Shown here piece after piece: positions 36,090 to 44,737 of a stretch of DNA of 64,000 nt. How positions within the stretch are numbered: position 1 is the stretch's first letter; each line of letters starts with the position of its first letter. This stretch comes from Pedobacter westerhofensis (GTDB lineage: Bacteria > Bacteroidota > Bacteroidia > Sphingobacteriales > Sphingobacteriaceae): assembly GCF_900182595.1 (NCBI RefSeq), contig NZ_FXTN01000010.1, forward strand, positions 124,001-188,000, written 5' to 3'. The position numbers and the translations under genes were made by a program. Under the pieces are notes generated by a model that worked only from the letters and a program-made list of their open reading frames with translations, was not told where the DNA came from and ran no database searches.

Positions 36090-37346
36090 TTACAGCTTTT
36101 CGAGTTCTGCCGGCAAGGGCTGCGCAGCATGGGCCAGTTTCTCTGCATCGATCCTTAAAAAGCGGAAAAGCAGAATACCGATCACGACAGTAATGATCCC
36201 CTGGGCCATCACGGTATCAGGGGTACCGATCCATTTGGAAAGTATTCCAACCAGCAATCCGCCGATGGGCTGCATTCCAAAAAAACCCATGGCATAAAAA
36301 CTGATTACCCTGCCCCGCATTGCGGGATCTACGGTAGTTTGAATGAGCGTATTACTGATCGTAATCTGAGACATCATACCAAAACCACAAATGGCCGCAA
36401 AGACCAGCGCCAGCGGATACCAGGTAGTATGTGAGAATAAGACCAGTCCAACGCCAAATACGATGGTGTTGGTGGCGAGTATCCTTTTCAGATTCCGGCC
36501 CGGCTTCAGCGAGGCCAGATATATTGCACCGCAAAACGCACCAAGCCCGATGATACTGTCTATCACTCCAAATGTTGAGGCAGTCCCCTTAAAGATATCC
36601 TTCGCATATACCGGAATAAGAGTTGCATAAGGTAAAACCAGCAGGCTCACCAGTGAAAGGGTGATCAGTACAAATTTAATAGAGGGCGTGTTTTTGATAT
36701 ATTCATACCCCTCCTTCAACTCACCAAATACATTTTTGGTGATAGGTTTTTCAATATACCTGGGCAGTTTCATCATCAGCAAGGAGCCGATCACAGCGAT
36801 AAAACTCAGTGCATTTAATCCAAAACAAACATCCTGTCCAAATTTTTCAAGGGCAAGCCCTGCCAGTCCGGGGCCGATAAGGCGGGACAGATTGACCATA
36901 GATGAATTTAAGGCAAGTGCGTTGGGCAGATCTGCCTTATTCTCAACCATTTCATAAACCAGCGATTGTCTTGCAGGTACATCAAAAGCATTGATGAATC
37001 CCAAAACAGCGCTCAGGCCAATAATTTCCCAGGCGTTATAATGTTTAAAAAAGATCAGGGCTGTAAGCAGCACTGCCTGCGCCATAGAGGCAAACTGTGT
37101 TGCAAGCAAAAGTTTAAAACGGTCGTAACGGTCGGAGGCGATCCCCCCGAGGAAAGAAAAAACAAATGACGGAAACATACTCGCAAAGAGGGTAAGCCCC
37201 AGCATAAACTTGGAGTGTGTTTCCGAATAGATGACCCAGCTTACTGCGGTCTTTTGCATCCAGGTGCCAATCAGTGAAATCGACTGGCCACTGAAATACA
37301 ATCTGTAATTACGACTTTTAAAAGCGTTAAACGTACTGATATTCAT
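36090..37346 (-). CDS. MFS transporter, EntS/MFS_3 branch
   Basis: 418 residues with about 12 membrane segments. The start FKSRNYRLYFSGQSISLIGTW and SFLGGIASDRYDRFKLLLATQ in the second to third loop mark the MFS_3 group (enterobactin exporter-like). Members export siderophores, drugs or other small molecules from the cytoplasm. It lies 21 bp after the small acidic gene, probably in one transcript. The siderophore-type TonB receptor upstream on the same strand makes iron-related export a guess only. Confidence 0.85.
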   Translation of the reverse strand: MNISTFNAFKSRNYRLYFSGQSISLIGTWMQKTAVSWVIYSETHSKFMLGLTLFASMFPSFVFSFLGGIASDRYDRFKLLLATQFASMAQAVLLTALIFFKHYNAWEIIGLSAVLGFINAFDVPARQSLVYEMVENKADLPNALALNSSMVNLSRLIGPGLAGLALEKFGQDVCFGLNALSFIAVIGSLLMMKLPRYIEKPITKNVFGELKEGYEYIKNTPSIKFVLITLSLVSLLVLPYATLIPVYAKDIFKGTASTFGVIDSIIGLGAFCGAIYLASLKPGRNLKRILATNTIVFGVGLVLFSHTTWYPLALVFAAICGFGMMSQITISNTLIQTTVDPAMRGRVISFYAMGFFGMQPIGGLLVGILSKWIGTPDTVMAQGIITVVIGILLFRFLRIDAEKLAHAAQPLPAELEKL

Positions 37347-37367
37347 TTTAAGGTACCGGGCAGTATA

Positions 37368-37592
37368 TTAGTTTCTGTCCGGTTTTCCTGGTGCAATGCC
37401 TTTATCAACGTTTAAGGTAAATGACGATTCAGAAGCTTTATCTGCTTGTGACAAGTTATCAATGTCAGAAGCAGCAATATCTTCTTCAGATGGTGGAACC
37501 GCATCTATTCCATCAGACTGTACGTCCTGCTGACTAAATTGTTCGTCTGCTTCTTCTTCATTAAATGAGGCATTATCTTCCGGAGTGATCAT
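37368..37592 (-). CDS. 74-residue acidic low-complexity protein
   Basis: Read from the ATG at 37592 (MITPEDNASFNEEEADEQF); upstream codons in the same frame would need a weak start. The first 50 residues are rich in Asp, Glu, Ser and Gln, while the C-terminus (LNVDKGIAPGKPDRN) is basic. I recognise no domain. It precedes the MFS gene by 21 bp on the same strand. It may be a small disordered protein of Sphingobacteria; function unknown. Confidence 0.55.
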   Translation of the reverse strand: MITPEDNASFNEEEADEQFSQQDVQSDGIDAVPPSEEDIAASDIDNLSQADKASESSFTLNVDKGIAPGKPDRN

Positions 37593-37652
37593 AATTGTAT
37601 GGTTTGTTGTAAATATATAGTAAACGTTGTGAGCTGCACGTTGTTTCAAATA

Positions 37653-37811
37653 TTATGATAGAAATCTGAAGATATAATAACTTATCAGATATGAGGACTC
37701 TTCCAAAAGCATCGTTGCAGAAGCTTTTTCCCTGAACACATCGTAATGAATCAGCTTTACCTGTATCATGCCAGCCAAAGTTGCCAGTAAAATTAATGTA
37801 AACCGTTTCAT
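37653..37811 (-). CDS. possible 52-residue membrane peptide
   Basis: ATG at 37811, product begins MKRFTLILLATLAGMIQVKL and ends SYYIFRFLS. It has one hydrophobic N-terminal segment and a short amphipathic tail. It lies downstream of the TonB receptor but beyond its terminator, so it would need its own promoter, which I do not see. It could be a real small secreted or membrane protein or a chance frame. Confidence 0.3.
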   Translation of the reverse strand: MKRFTLILLATLAGMIQVKLIHYDVFREKASATMLLEESSYLISYYIFRFLS

Positions 37812-37832
37812 GATCTTTTAGATTTGTGGGTT

Positions 37833-37861
37833 AAAAAAAATCCCCGGTGTTTGCCGGGGAT
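37833..37861 (-). terminator. rho-independent terminator of the TonB receptor gene
   Basis: Perfect 8-bp stem ATCCCCGG / CCGGGGAT with a 6-nt loop. On the minus strand it is followed by a run of eight T residues, 13 nt after the receptor stop. Confidence 0.92.
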
Positions 37862-37874
37862 CAGGTATTAAAAA

Positions 37875-40274
37875 TTAGAATTTTAGTGCTACACTTCCCA
37901 GGAAGCTAGCAGGTGCCTGTGGGGTTAACCTTACCGACCATGTTTTTTCACTGGTCAGGTTATTCACTTTTATACCGATACGGTATCTTGGCTGATCGTA
38001 AAATACTGTTGCATCAAACATGGTGTAAGCAGGAATGATGATCTGGCTGGTAGTTGTATTTGTATAGTATTGCCAGCTAGCAATATTACCACCAAATCCA
38101 GCTCCCAATCCTTGCAGTTCACCCTGAGGAATACGGTAGCTTACCCAGAAGTTATATGAACGAGGCGGGCCAGACAGGCCCGGGCGTCTGCCGGTAGTCT
38201 CCACAGCAGCCTTTGTAAGTTTGTTGTCGTTGTACGCATAGCCGGCAACAATATTTAAACCAGCGATAGGATTGGCAGTCAGGTCTACCTCAACACCTCT
38301 GCTCAACTGCGTACCGTCCTGAATTTGAAAGCCATTGGCACTTGTAAGGTCTGCACGTAAAACATCCGCCACCTTAATATCATAGTAACTTACTGTACCT
38401 GACACTTTGTGATCAAACAGATCTGCTTTTACACCAAATTCCAGCTGGTTGGCATGTTCAGGTTTGAGGGCACTCCCATCAGAAGTCTGGCCGCTTTTGT
38501 TAAAAAATCCATTCATATAGTTACCAAATACTGATAAATGGTCTTTTGAAACTTCATAAACCGCACCAAGTTTTTGTGATAAGTTGTTTTGGTTGTACGG
38601 ACCGGTCTGTGTTCCAGAGCCATTTAAGCCACCGGCAGTAAGGCCAGTAACAATATTGTATACCCCACCAAATTTGTAGCGGTTAGCACGCAGGCTGAGC
38701 ATAATATTTAACCGGTCTGTAAGATTAATCACATCCGAGAAATATAGTGCATAGGTGTTGTCTCTGTTCGTTTCTTTACGAAGTGTCCCCCCTTTACTTG
38801 CCAGTGAATCCACTTTGTACTTGCTGATACGTCCTGCGTACGGATTGCTGAATTTAAGATCAGGAGAGGCTGCAGTACCGGCAGTAGTATTAACAGTTAC
38901 CCTGTCAAAATCATTATAGTTGTTATAAAAATCAAATCCTACGACCAGGCGGTTGCGGAGACCGGCAACTTTAAAATCACCGATAAAGTTCTGCTGAATA
39001 TTTGTGGCAATGAACTGTGTATATCCAGTGATTACGCTTGGACGCAGGGTAGAATCTGTACGGCCGTTCAAGGCAGTGATATATCCACTGATCGAAGAGC
39101 GGGCACGGGATACAATAGTTTGTGAAGTCCAGCTTTCGGAGATCTTATAGTTTGCCTGAGCAAAAATATTCAGCAGTTGTGTAGTGTAAGGGAGGTCATT
39201 GCTTAAGAACGTTTTGTTATACGGGAAGCCCATATCAGCAATAGATTTCCTTCCGGGTGTGGCAGCAGGATTAAAACGCACTACAGAGGTTGCTTTTGCC
39301 TGACTAAATTCTATATCAAACAATAATGAAAGGCGGTCGTTTACCTGATAAGAGAAACTTGGGGCCAGGGTAAGGCTATTGGCAAATCCCTGATCCTGGA
39401 AATTTTTCTCAAAGCTCGTAGCACCATTTAACCGGAATAATGCAGTTTTACTTTCATTGATAGGAGAATTCACGTCAAATGTCAGGCGGTTCAAATTCCA
39501 GCTTCCGCCGGTATATCCAACTTCACCACCAACACCATTATAAGGTTTTTTTGTTACACGGTTGTACAAACCGCCGTAACTGCTGGAAATACTGGTACCG
39601 AACAATGTTGCTGAAGGGCCTTTGATGACTTCCAAACGTTCAAGATTTACCGGGTCAATCATAGCGAATGCAGCTCCAGCCACACCATTTCTTGCATTCG
39701 GTTCTGTATCAAACCCCCTTGAACGGAACGTAACTCTACCTTGGTTGGCAACCATTGGTATGCCTGCTCCAGCAACATTTTTTGCGATGCTGGCAAGGTC
39801 TGTAGCCATTTGCTCCTGTATCAGTTCTTTCGGGATTGATGCATATACCTGTGGGTTTTCCAGGTTCTTTATCGGAAGCTTAGCAACATATATACTTTCT
39901 TTTTTAGCGAACTTATTGGTTTTGTTGCCACCAATAATTACTTCCTGAAGCGCTTGCACATTTTCTTTTGGGAGCTGATAGTTGGCGGTGGTAGTCTGTC
40001 CGGCTGTTACAGTAACCTTTAAATCTTTTTGTGCCGCACCCAATACCTGGATCCTAATGGTGTAAGAGCCTTCAGGGATATTGGCAAATGAATATTGACC
40101 TCCATCATTTGTAAGTGTAGTTTGCTTTGTTTCAACCACTGAAACTGAGGCTGAGCCAAATGGCTGTCCATCAACCAATGTGATTTTTCCGGTTATTTTT
40201 CCGTTCGACTGAGCAAACGAATTCAAGGGGCCTGCTAAAATGTAGGCGATAAGAACTAATAGTAAAGATTTCAT
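37875..40274 (-). CDS. TonB-dependent siderophore-type receptor with N-terminal regulatory-like domain
   Basis: 799 residues from the ATG at 40274 (the TTG one codon upstream is rejected). Signal peptide, then an Ig-like carboxypeptidase-regulatory domain (NGKITGKITLVDGQPFGSA; GSYTIRIQVLG). The plug contains RVTFRSRGFDTEPNARNGV and LERLEVIKGPSATLFGTS, the ferrichrome/siderophore receptor signature, followed by a 22-strand barrel ending LGSVALKF. It imports ferric siderophores across the outer membrane with TonB energy. The exact siderophore is unknown. It ends at a clear terminator. Confidence 0.92.
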   Translation of the reverse strand: MKSLLLVLIAYILAGPLNSFAQSNGKITGKITLVDGQPFGSASVSVVETKQTTLTNDGGQYSFANIPEGSYTIRIQVLGAAQKDLKVTVTAGQTTTANYQLPKENVQALQEVIIGGNKTNKFAKKESIYVAKLPIKNLENPQVYASIPKELIQEQMATDLASIAKNVAGAGIPMVANQGRVTFRSRGFDTEPNARNGVAGAAFAMIDPVNLERLEVIKGPSATLFGTSISSSYGGLYNRVTKKPYNGVGGEVGYTGGSWNLNRLTFDVNSPINESKTALFRLNGATSFEKNFQDQGFANSLTLAPSFSYQVNDRLSLLFDIEFSQAKATSVVRFNPAATPGRKSIADMGFPYNKTFLSNDLPYTTQLLNIFAQANYKISESWTSQTIVSRARSSISGYITALNGRTDSTLRPSVITGYTQFIATNIQQNFIGDFKVAGLRNRLVVGFDFYNNYNDFDRVTVNTTAGTAASPDLKFSNPYAGRISKYKVDSLASKGGTLRKETNRDNTYALYFSDVINLTDRLNIMLSLRANRYKFGGVYNIVTGLTAGGLNGSGTQTGPYNQNNLSQKLGAVYEVSKDHLSVFGNYMNGFFNKSGQTSDGSALKPEHANQLEFGVKADLFDHKVSGTVSYYDIKVADVLRADLTSANGFQIQDGTQLSRGVEVDLTANPIAGLNIVAGYAYNDNKLTKAAVETTGRRPGLSGPPRSYNFWVSYRIPQGELQGLGAGFGGNIASWQYYTNTTTSQIIIPAYTMFDATVFYDQPRYRIGIKVNNLTSEKTWSVRLTPQAPASFLGSVALKF

Positions 40275-40312
40275 CAATAATTGGATATGTGTTAGTGTGA
40301 GTAATACACCAG

Positions 40313-40320
40313 CAAATATA
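40313..40320 (-). promoter_or_regulatory. candidate -7 box of the siderophore receptor gene
   Basis: TATATTTG on the minus strand matches TAnnTTTG, 38 nt before the ATG. The AT-rich block just upstream (ATTATAAACAATAAT) is imperfectly symmetrical; I do not call it a Fur box. Confidence 0.45.
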
Positions 40321-40507
40321 TAATTATTGTTTATAATGAATCTAATTAAAAACTTAGAGGTTCAGATATTTTATTGAATGAGCAGAATTAGTTACACCTT
40401 GCCTATGCCGGTGTAAGAAAAACGCCATAAGGTCAGTCCAAAATTCCCGGTATAGATAAAAACAAAGTTTCAGAGACACTGTTGTCACAACATATATTTT
40501 TAGAAAC

Positions 40508-41489
40508 GTGAAAAAAACCCTATCCGCTCTCTGTATCATCCTCTTTGCATCCTTCAATTCATACGCCCAGATCGGCTCTGGGTATGAATAGTGGCTGGAC
40601 AAATACAGCAAAGACATTAGGTTTCTTGCACTTCGATATCCGGGTAACAGGAACTGCGGTGGTTGTGCCTTCATACGCACGAGCATTCGACGTTACAAAA
40701 ATTGGCCTTTCAGATCATCTGCAACCTGCCAACCCAGCTGAGGTGATGTCGCCAACATTTAGCGGAAATACAGATCATAACGGCCCGCTCATGAACCTGT
40801 TTGATGACTATGGAAACAAAATCACCTCTTTTGACCTACCCCCGGGCGTATTAAAAGGTTATGTTCCCTCCCCTCAGCTTCAGGTTACCCTGGGCCTGGT
40901 TTTGAATACAGATGTGACCGTTCGCTGGGCACCTAAGATCGTCCTAAACAATGATTTCGGATCAATTTCCCTAACTGGATTTGGAATTAAGCATAATATC
41001 ATGGACGATTTTGCCGGTGGTAAAGACGATCATAAACCCTTCGACCTTGCATTTGCAGTAAGTTATAACAGGGTCAGATATCAGAAGAAACTAAATCTGC
41101 AACCATTGGAAGGTTCAGTTCCCAAGGATCCTGAGCAGGTGAAAGACTTTAGCCACCAGGCAGTATACGGTAATTTCGATAATTACTTAGTACAAATGAT
41201 CCTTTCAAAACAGCTATCATTCTTTACACCATACATTGCACTCGGATACAATACCTCAAAAACCGAGTTTGGTATAGAAGGTAATTTCCCGATTCCGACA
41301 GGTATTTCCGGAGATCGACTTAGTTATACCACTTATACTGATCCTGTCAAGATCGACTTTACACATGTGAAAGGCTGGCGGGCGGATATGGGCTTTCAGC
41401 TAAAGTTTCCGGTCCTTACTATTTTTGCGTCATACGGCATCGCTGATCGTTACGGGATGGTGAATGCAGGTGTAGGTATTGGCATCTAA
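40508..41489 (+). pseudogene. broken DUF6588-like outer membrane protein gene (internal deletion and frameshift)
   Basis: A GTG start at 40508 gives a signal peptide (VKKTLSALCIILFASFNSYA, then QIGSGYE) that stops at 40591. In the next frame the protein resumes at ALGMNSGWTNTAKTLGF (about 40576) and continues to 41489 with a barrel-like C-terminus (FGIADRYG-like end, AGVGIGI). Intact relatives have about 30-40 more residues between the signal peptide and the NGWYNTA-type motif, so a small deletion seems to have removed that part and shifted the frame. The internal ATG at 40584 could give an exported-signal-less product. Family assignment is by recognition only. Confidence 0.6.
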
Positions 41490-41594
41490 ATCCTAAGCAG
41501 AATGCTAACAGGATATATATTTCTTTTATTTGAAATTGTTCTCGTTGAATTTGTGCAGGCCTTATCTGGCTTAAAACGCATCAATTCAACAAAC

Positions 41595-41720
41595 ATGAGG
41601 AAACTTCTCTTAGCTATTTCTACCGTCATTTCCTTTTCTGCTTATGCTCAGGAAAACACGTTACTTACTCAAACATTATGGCAGGGAACACCCGATGTCA
41701 ACACTGTAAAAACCGCTGTG
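41595..41720 (+). pseudogene. 5' remnant of a secreted ankyrin-repeat-type protein gene
   Basis: ATG at 41595 opens a signal peptide (MRKLLLAISTVISFSAYAQ) and a start resembling Bacteroidota ankyrin-repeat proteins (NTLLTQTLWQGTPDVNTVK). The similarity stops at about 41710-41720, where the sequence becomes the antisense of a TonB receptor C-terminus. The plus-strand frame then runs only to 41777. No ankyrin repeat is left. Confidence 0.55.
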
Positions 41721-42162
41721 ATAAAGTTAAATTCATGGCCCTACCCCTGCCTTTCAGGTAAAAGTCTGGTAACATAATCCATTGCGAGATTGCCGGGAAG
41801 TAATCTTCATTAAACAGATTTTCTACACCCATGCTCAGGCGCGTGTTCTTATTAACTTTATATCCTGCAGCAAAATTAAACAGATTGTATGGATGTTCAG
41901 GACCTTCATAACTATTGTATAAACCAGTAGTAGCATTTTTAGCAAACTGATCATGGCTGATGATCCCTTTATAATTCAGCGTCAGATCAACTACGCGTAT
42001 AGGGTTGTAAGTGATACTGCCCGTTACTTTCGGAGCCGAAATACGGCGGCCGTTCGAATAGGCATCTTCCGGGTCTTTATACTCTATGCCATTTGCTACC
42101 AGTTCTTTGGCTACCTGTTTACCAATACCCTGATTGGCACCTGTTATTAACGCTATTTTCAT
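41698..42162 (-). pseudogene. chimeric ORF: SDR N-terminus joined in frame to a TonB-receptor C-terminus
   Basis: Open frame of 154 codons. Residues 1-26 (MKIALITGANQGIGKQVAKE...) are the start of a short-chain dehydrogenase with the TGxxxGIG cofactor motif. From residue 27 (EYKDPEDAYSNGRRISAPKV) it is the last strands of a TonB-dependent receptor, including LSMGVENLFNEDYFPAISQW and ending MNLTLSQRF. The receptor's own stop is lost and three extra codons (LQC) are read before TGA. Junctions lie near 42084 and 41710. Neither half could keep its function, so the ORF is a deletion product although still open. Confidence 0.75.
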
Positions 42163-42512
42163 TTTTGTTTATCCATGACTTAACATTTGTAATTACATCA
42201 CAAAAGTCTGCCAATACTGCAAAAGGAAAATAAGCAAACCGCGGATTCTTGTAAGCAAAATGAGAAAAGGTCAGCCTATGCAACAAATATTTCCTAAAAG
42301 ATCAGACCAGATTTTGCCACCCCTGTTCATGTTACTACAAAACGCTTGAATTTCCACTTTCTAATTGTATGTCTTTAACAGCTCCAGCAATGATGGCATG
42401 TTGCTGTAAATTCAAAATTAGTTGTTAAAAAAGAAATGAATTTATTATATTTATTACTACATAATTAACAACAGATCATTAGACGGTAATACCTAAAAAC
42501 CCTAATAACGTT
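42163..42512. other. intergenic region before the 141-residue hypothetical gene
   Basis: 350 bp without a supported gene. The left part is presumably the old promoter region of the SDR fragment. I see no repeat or clear promoter box. Confidence 0.4.
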
Positions 42513-42938
42513 ATGAACGATCGAGATCACATTAACGAAGAAATGGAAGTTATCATGTCTGCTCAGGATGCAGAAAAGTATACAGGTGTATTCTGGCGGA
42601 AACCAACACATGAAGAACTGGAGGATTTGGCAGAATTCTATGCGGTGGATGAAGTTGAGGCAGCAATTAGAGTACTGGGGGCAGATTTAGATACGGTCGA
42701 GAAAATGCTGGAGATTGATCGTAAGAAAAAAGAGATCCTGAAGGAATTGACACCATTAGCAATGGTTCAGGACCTGGTAAACTTTGATGCACAAATTTTT
42801 TATACATTTTTATTTCTGATCTCGGCGGGCAAGAAAACCGGGCAACTTTCGTTTGAGGATGGTATGAGCAGGGCTCTTAAGTACAAAGGCGTTTTTTCCA
42901 CGCTCGATTTTCCTGACCAGATTTTATTTGAATTGTGA
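42513..42938 (+). CDS. hypothetical protein of 141 residues
   Basis: Not recognised. The product (MNDRDHINEEMEVIMSAQDA...) is acidic in the first 85 residues with likely helices (EELEDLAEFYAVDEVEAAIR; LDTVEKMLEIDRKKKEILKE) and a more hydrophobic helix around IFYTFLFLISAGKKTG. No signal peptide. Codon use looks like that of neighbouring genes and ATG at 42513 is clear. It stands alone between the remnants of several broken genes, so it is either a survivor or was carried in by the same rearrangement. Confidence 0.6.
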   Translation: MNDRDHINEEMEVIMSAQDAEKYTGVFWRKPTHEELEDLAEFYAVDEVEAAIRVLGADLDTVEKMLEIDRKKKEILKELTPLAMVQDLVNFDAQIFYTFLFLISAGKKTGQLSFEDGMSRALKYKGVFSTLDFPDQILFEL

Positions 42939-43044
42939 ATAATCATAAAGCGGGGAATTAACAAAAAATCATGTAATATCCAATACTGAGCTACTCTACC
43001 GGGTACGATGGAGATTTTGATTGGTGTTTTCATGAAGATGCTTC

Positions 43045-43218
43045 TTATTGATTATTTTCTGCTGTTGCTTTCAGACCCTCCAGCCATATCTGATGATAGT
43101 TAAACATGAGCTTAGGGAATAAAACTTTTCCCAGCCTGCACATCCAGCCATGTTGTGTCTCTTCAGTAATGGCTTTGCAGCCATCCAGGGTTGGAATAAT
43201 CAGACTAATCGAAATTAT
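43045..43218 (-). pseudogene. 3' remnant of an SRPBCC-like gene
   Basis: A minus-strand frame between a stop at 43219-43221 and a stop at 43045-43047 reads SLIIPTLDGCKAITEETQHG, WMCRLGKVLFPKLMFNYHQ and IWLEGLKATAENNQ. This resembles the C-terminal end of SRPBCC/polyketide-cyclase-like proteins. There is no start codon or N-terminal half. A further short frame starts at 43033 (MKTPIKISIVPGRVAQYW) and runs into the hypothetical gene; it may be another remnant. Confidence 0.4.
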
Positions 43219-43287
43219 TCAATGGAGATAATATAGAAGATCTACTTTCATCTGGCAGGACAAAAAAAACAAGTCGTAGTCGTAATA

Positions 43288-43863
43288 TCAGCGCCTTAAT
43301 AAACGCTTCCTCAAACGGCTTAGGGATTCTGGTTTTACACCAAGGTAGGAGGCAATGTGAAATTGGGATACCTGATTAAATAACTGCGGAGATCTATTGA
43401 GCAAATACTGATAACGTTCTTCGGGAGAAAGAAATAGCAGCATTTCAATGCGTTCATTGGCGGTCTGGTAAACATTTTCTGCGACCAGGCGACCAAGATG
43501 CTCCCAAGCTGGGCATTTGGCATATAGCGTGTTTACATCAGCGTGCTTTAAAGCAAAAAATTCTGAATCCTGTAAAGCCTGCCAAAAATATTTTGAAGGA
43601 GTTTGGGTCAGAAAACTGCTGAAATCAACAAAAAAATGGTTTTCATCGACAAACCTGCAATTGATTTCATTGCCATCCTGATCAAGGTAAAACATTCTTA
43701 GTAAACCTTTTTTCAGGAAATACAAATGCCTGCAAATCTCTCCCTGTTCCAAGATATTCTCCCTTTTCTTTAACCGAATATTAACAAGATATGGCGCTAT
43801 AAGATTAAAGTCAGTATCGGAGATTGGCGAAATAGCATTGATAAATGCTTTGAAATTTTCCAT
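43288..43863 (-). CDS. Crp/Fnr-family transcriptional regulator
   Basis: 191 residues from the ATG at 43863; the in-frame upstream codons in an AT-rich leader are not credible. Residues 20-115 form a cyclic-nucleotide-binding-like barrel (KRENILEQGEICRHLYFLKK; GLLRMFYLDQDGNEINCRF). The C-terminal helix-turn-helix is QFHIASYLGVKPESLSRLRK. Residues for cAMP binding are not obvious, so the ligand is unknown. It is divergent from the EthD gene. CRP-like palindromes lie about 0.9 kb away before the DJ-1 gene. Confidence 0.88.
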   Translation of the reverse strand: MENFKAFINAISPISDTDFNLIAPYLVNIRLKKRENILEQGEICRHLYFLKKGLLRMFYLDQDGNEINCRFVDENHFFVDFSSFLTQTPSKYFWQALQDSEFFALKHADVNTLYAKCPAWEHLGRLVAENVYQTANERIEMLLFLSPEERYQYLLNRSPQLFNQVSQFHIASYLGVKPESLSRLRKRLLRR

Positions 43864-43965
43864 AATTGAAGAGAAGTAAATATAAAAATAAATAAACACC
43901 GCACATGAATAAACATATGCGCATTGTCTTTATTTCTTAACCGAAGTCAACGAATTGGAAACCCC

Positions 43966-43979
43966 AAGGTCATGACCTT
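43966..43979. promoter_or_regulatory. 14-bp palindrome before the EthD gene
   Basis: AAGGTCATGACCTT is a perfect palindrome in the divergent region between the Crp/Fnr gene and the EthD gene, 23 nt before the EthD ATG. It could be an operator for the divergent regulator. Confidence 0.4.
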
Positions 43980-44002
43980 TGAATCAACAAAAAAATAAAG
44001 CT

Positions 44003-44344
44003 ATGATCAAATTAAGCATCCTGCTTGCCAGGAAAAAAGAGCTAAGCCATGAGGAATTTGTGACCTATCACAAAACGAACCATGCCCAACTATTCGCTTC
44101 CATCCCGGTAGTCAAAAAATATGTTAAGAAATACGTGCAATGCCATTCGTTACTTGAAAATCCTCCTGGCTTACCTGCACCCGCCTACGATGGAATCACT
44201 GAGATCTGGCTGGATGATATGGAAGCGCTCGGTAAGGTATTCACCGATGAACAATATATGGCTATCATCCGCCCTGATGAGGGAAAGTTTATTGACCTTC
44301 AGGGCTGCAGTTTCCTGATCTCTACAGAAAATCAGGTGATTTGA
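44003..44344 (+). CDS. EthD-domain protein
   Basis: 113 residues from the ATG at 44003; the TTG at 43979 is in frame but rejected. MIKLSILLARKKELSHEEFV followed by TYHKTNHAQLFASIP is the ferredoxin-like EthD fold, a small alpha/beta barrel dimer. EthD was named for a protein needed for ether degradation, and most members have no proven reaction. Divergent from the Crp/Fnr gene and ended by a strong terminator, it is probably a one-gene unit controlled by that regulator. A second EthD domain occurs fused to a hydrolase at 55213-56625. Confidence 0.85.
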   Translation: MIKLSILLARKKELSHEEFVTYHKTNHAQLFASIPVVKKYVKKYVQCHSLLENPPGLPAPAYDGITEIWLDDMEALGKVFTDEQYMAIIRPDEGKFIDLQGCSFLISTENQVI

Positions 44345-44378
44345 TTTTTTATCTCTAAAACCAATATTCTAAATGCTT

Positions 44379-44415
44379 AGCGCCTGAAAGTGTCAAAACT
44401 TTCAGGCGCTTTTTT
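44379..44415 (+). terminator. rho-independent terminator of the EthD gene
   Basis: Perfect 12-bp stem AGCGCCTGAAAG / CTTTCAGGCGCT with an 8-nt loop, followed by a T run, 34 nt after the EthD stop codon. Confidence 0.92.
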
Positions 44416-44737
44416 ACATCCACATATTGGCGTTGAAATTTCCTTAACACAGCTCAGCAGCTGTGAATAATTTAGGCTAACGTGAATGGTCAGAAATCCA
44501 AAAAAATCACCTCTTTTAATTTGTCTTAAAAGACTGCCCGTTTTAGGAACTGGACAATTTTTATTCAATTATCGGAGATGAAAGGCATCTACCTTTTATC
44601 TATTTACAATCAGTGTTATCTTGTTTCCGATTCCCCATGCCGTTTTACTATTTAGCCATCTGCCGGCCGGGTAGTATTGGCTCGCAGCGTCAATCTTTTA
44701 ATCTTTTACAAATGATATCTGCGGGCGGTCTCCGGGA

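Noticed and set aside
40321..40345. AT-rich imperfect palindrome before the siderophore receptor, considered as a Fur box
   Set aside because: It does not match the Fur consensus well enough, and AT-rich sequence is common here.
40354..40686. 110-codon minus-strand frame opposite the signal peptide of the DUF6588-like gene
   Set aside because: It is antisense to a recognisable signal peptide and has no protein-like features of its own.
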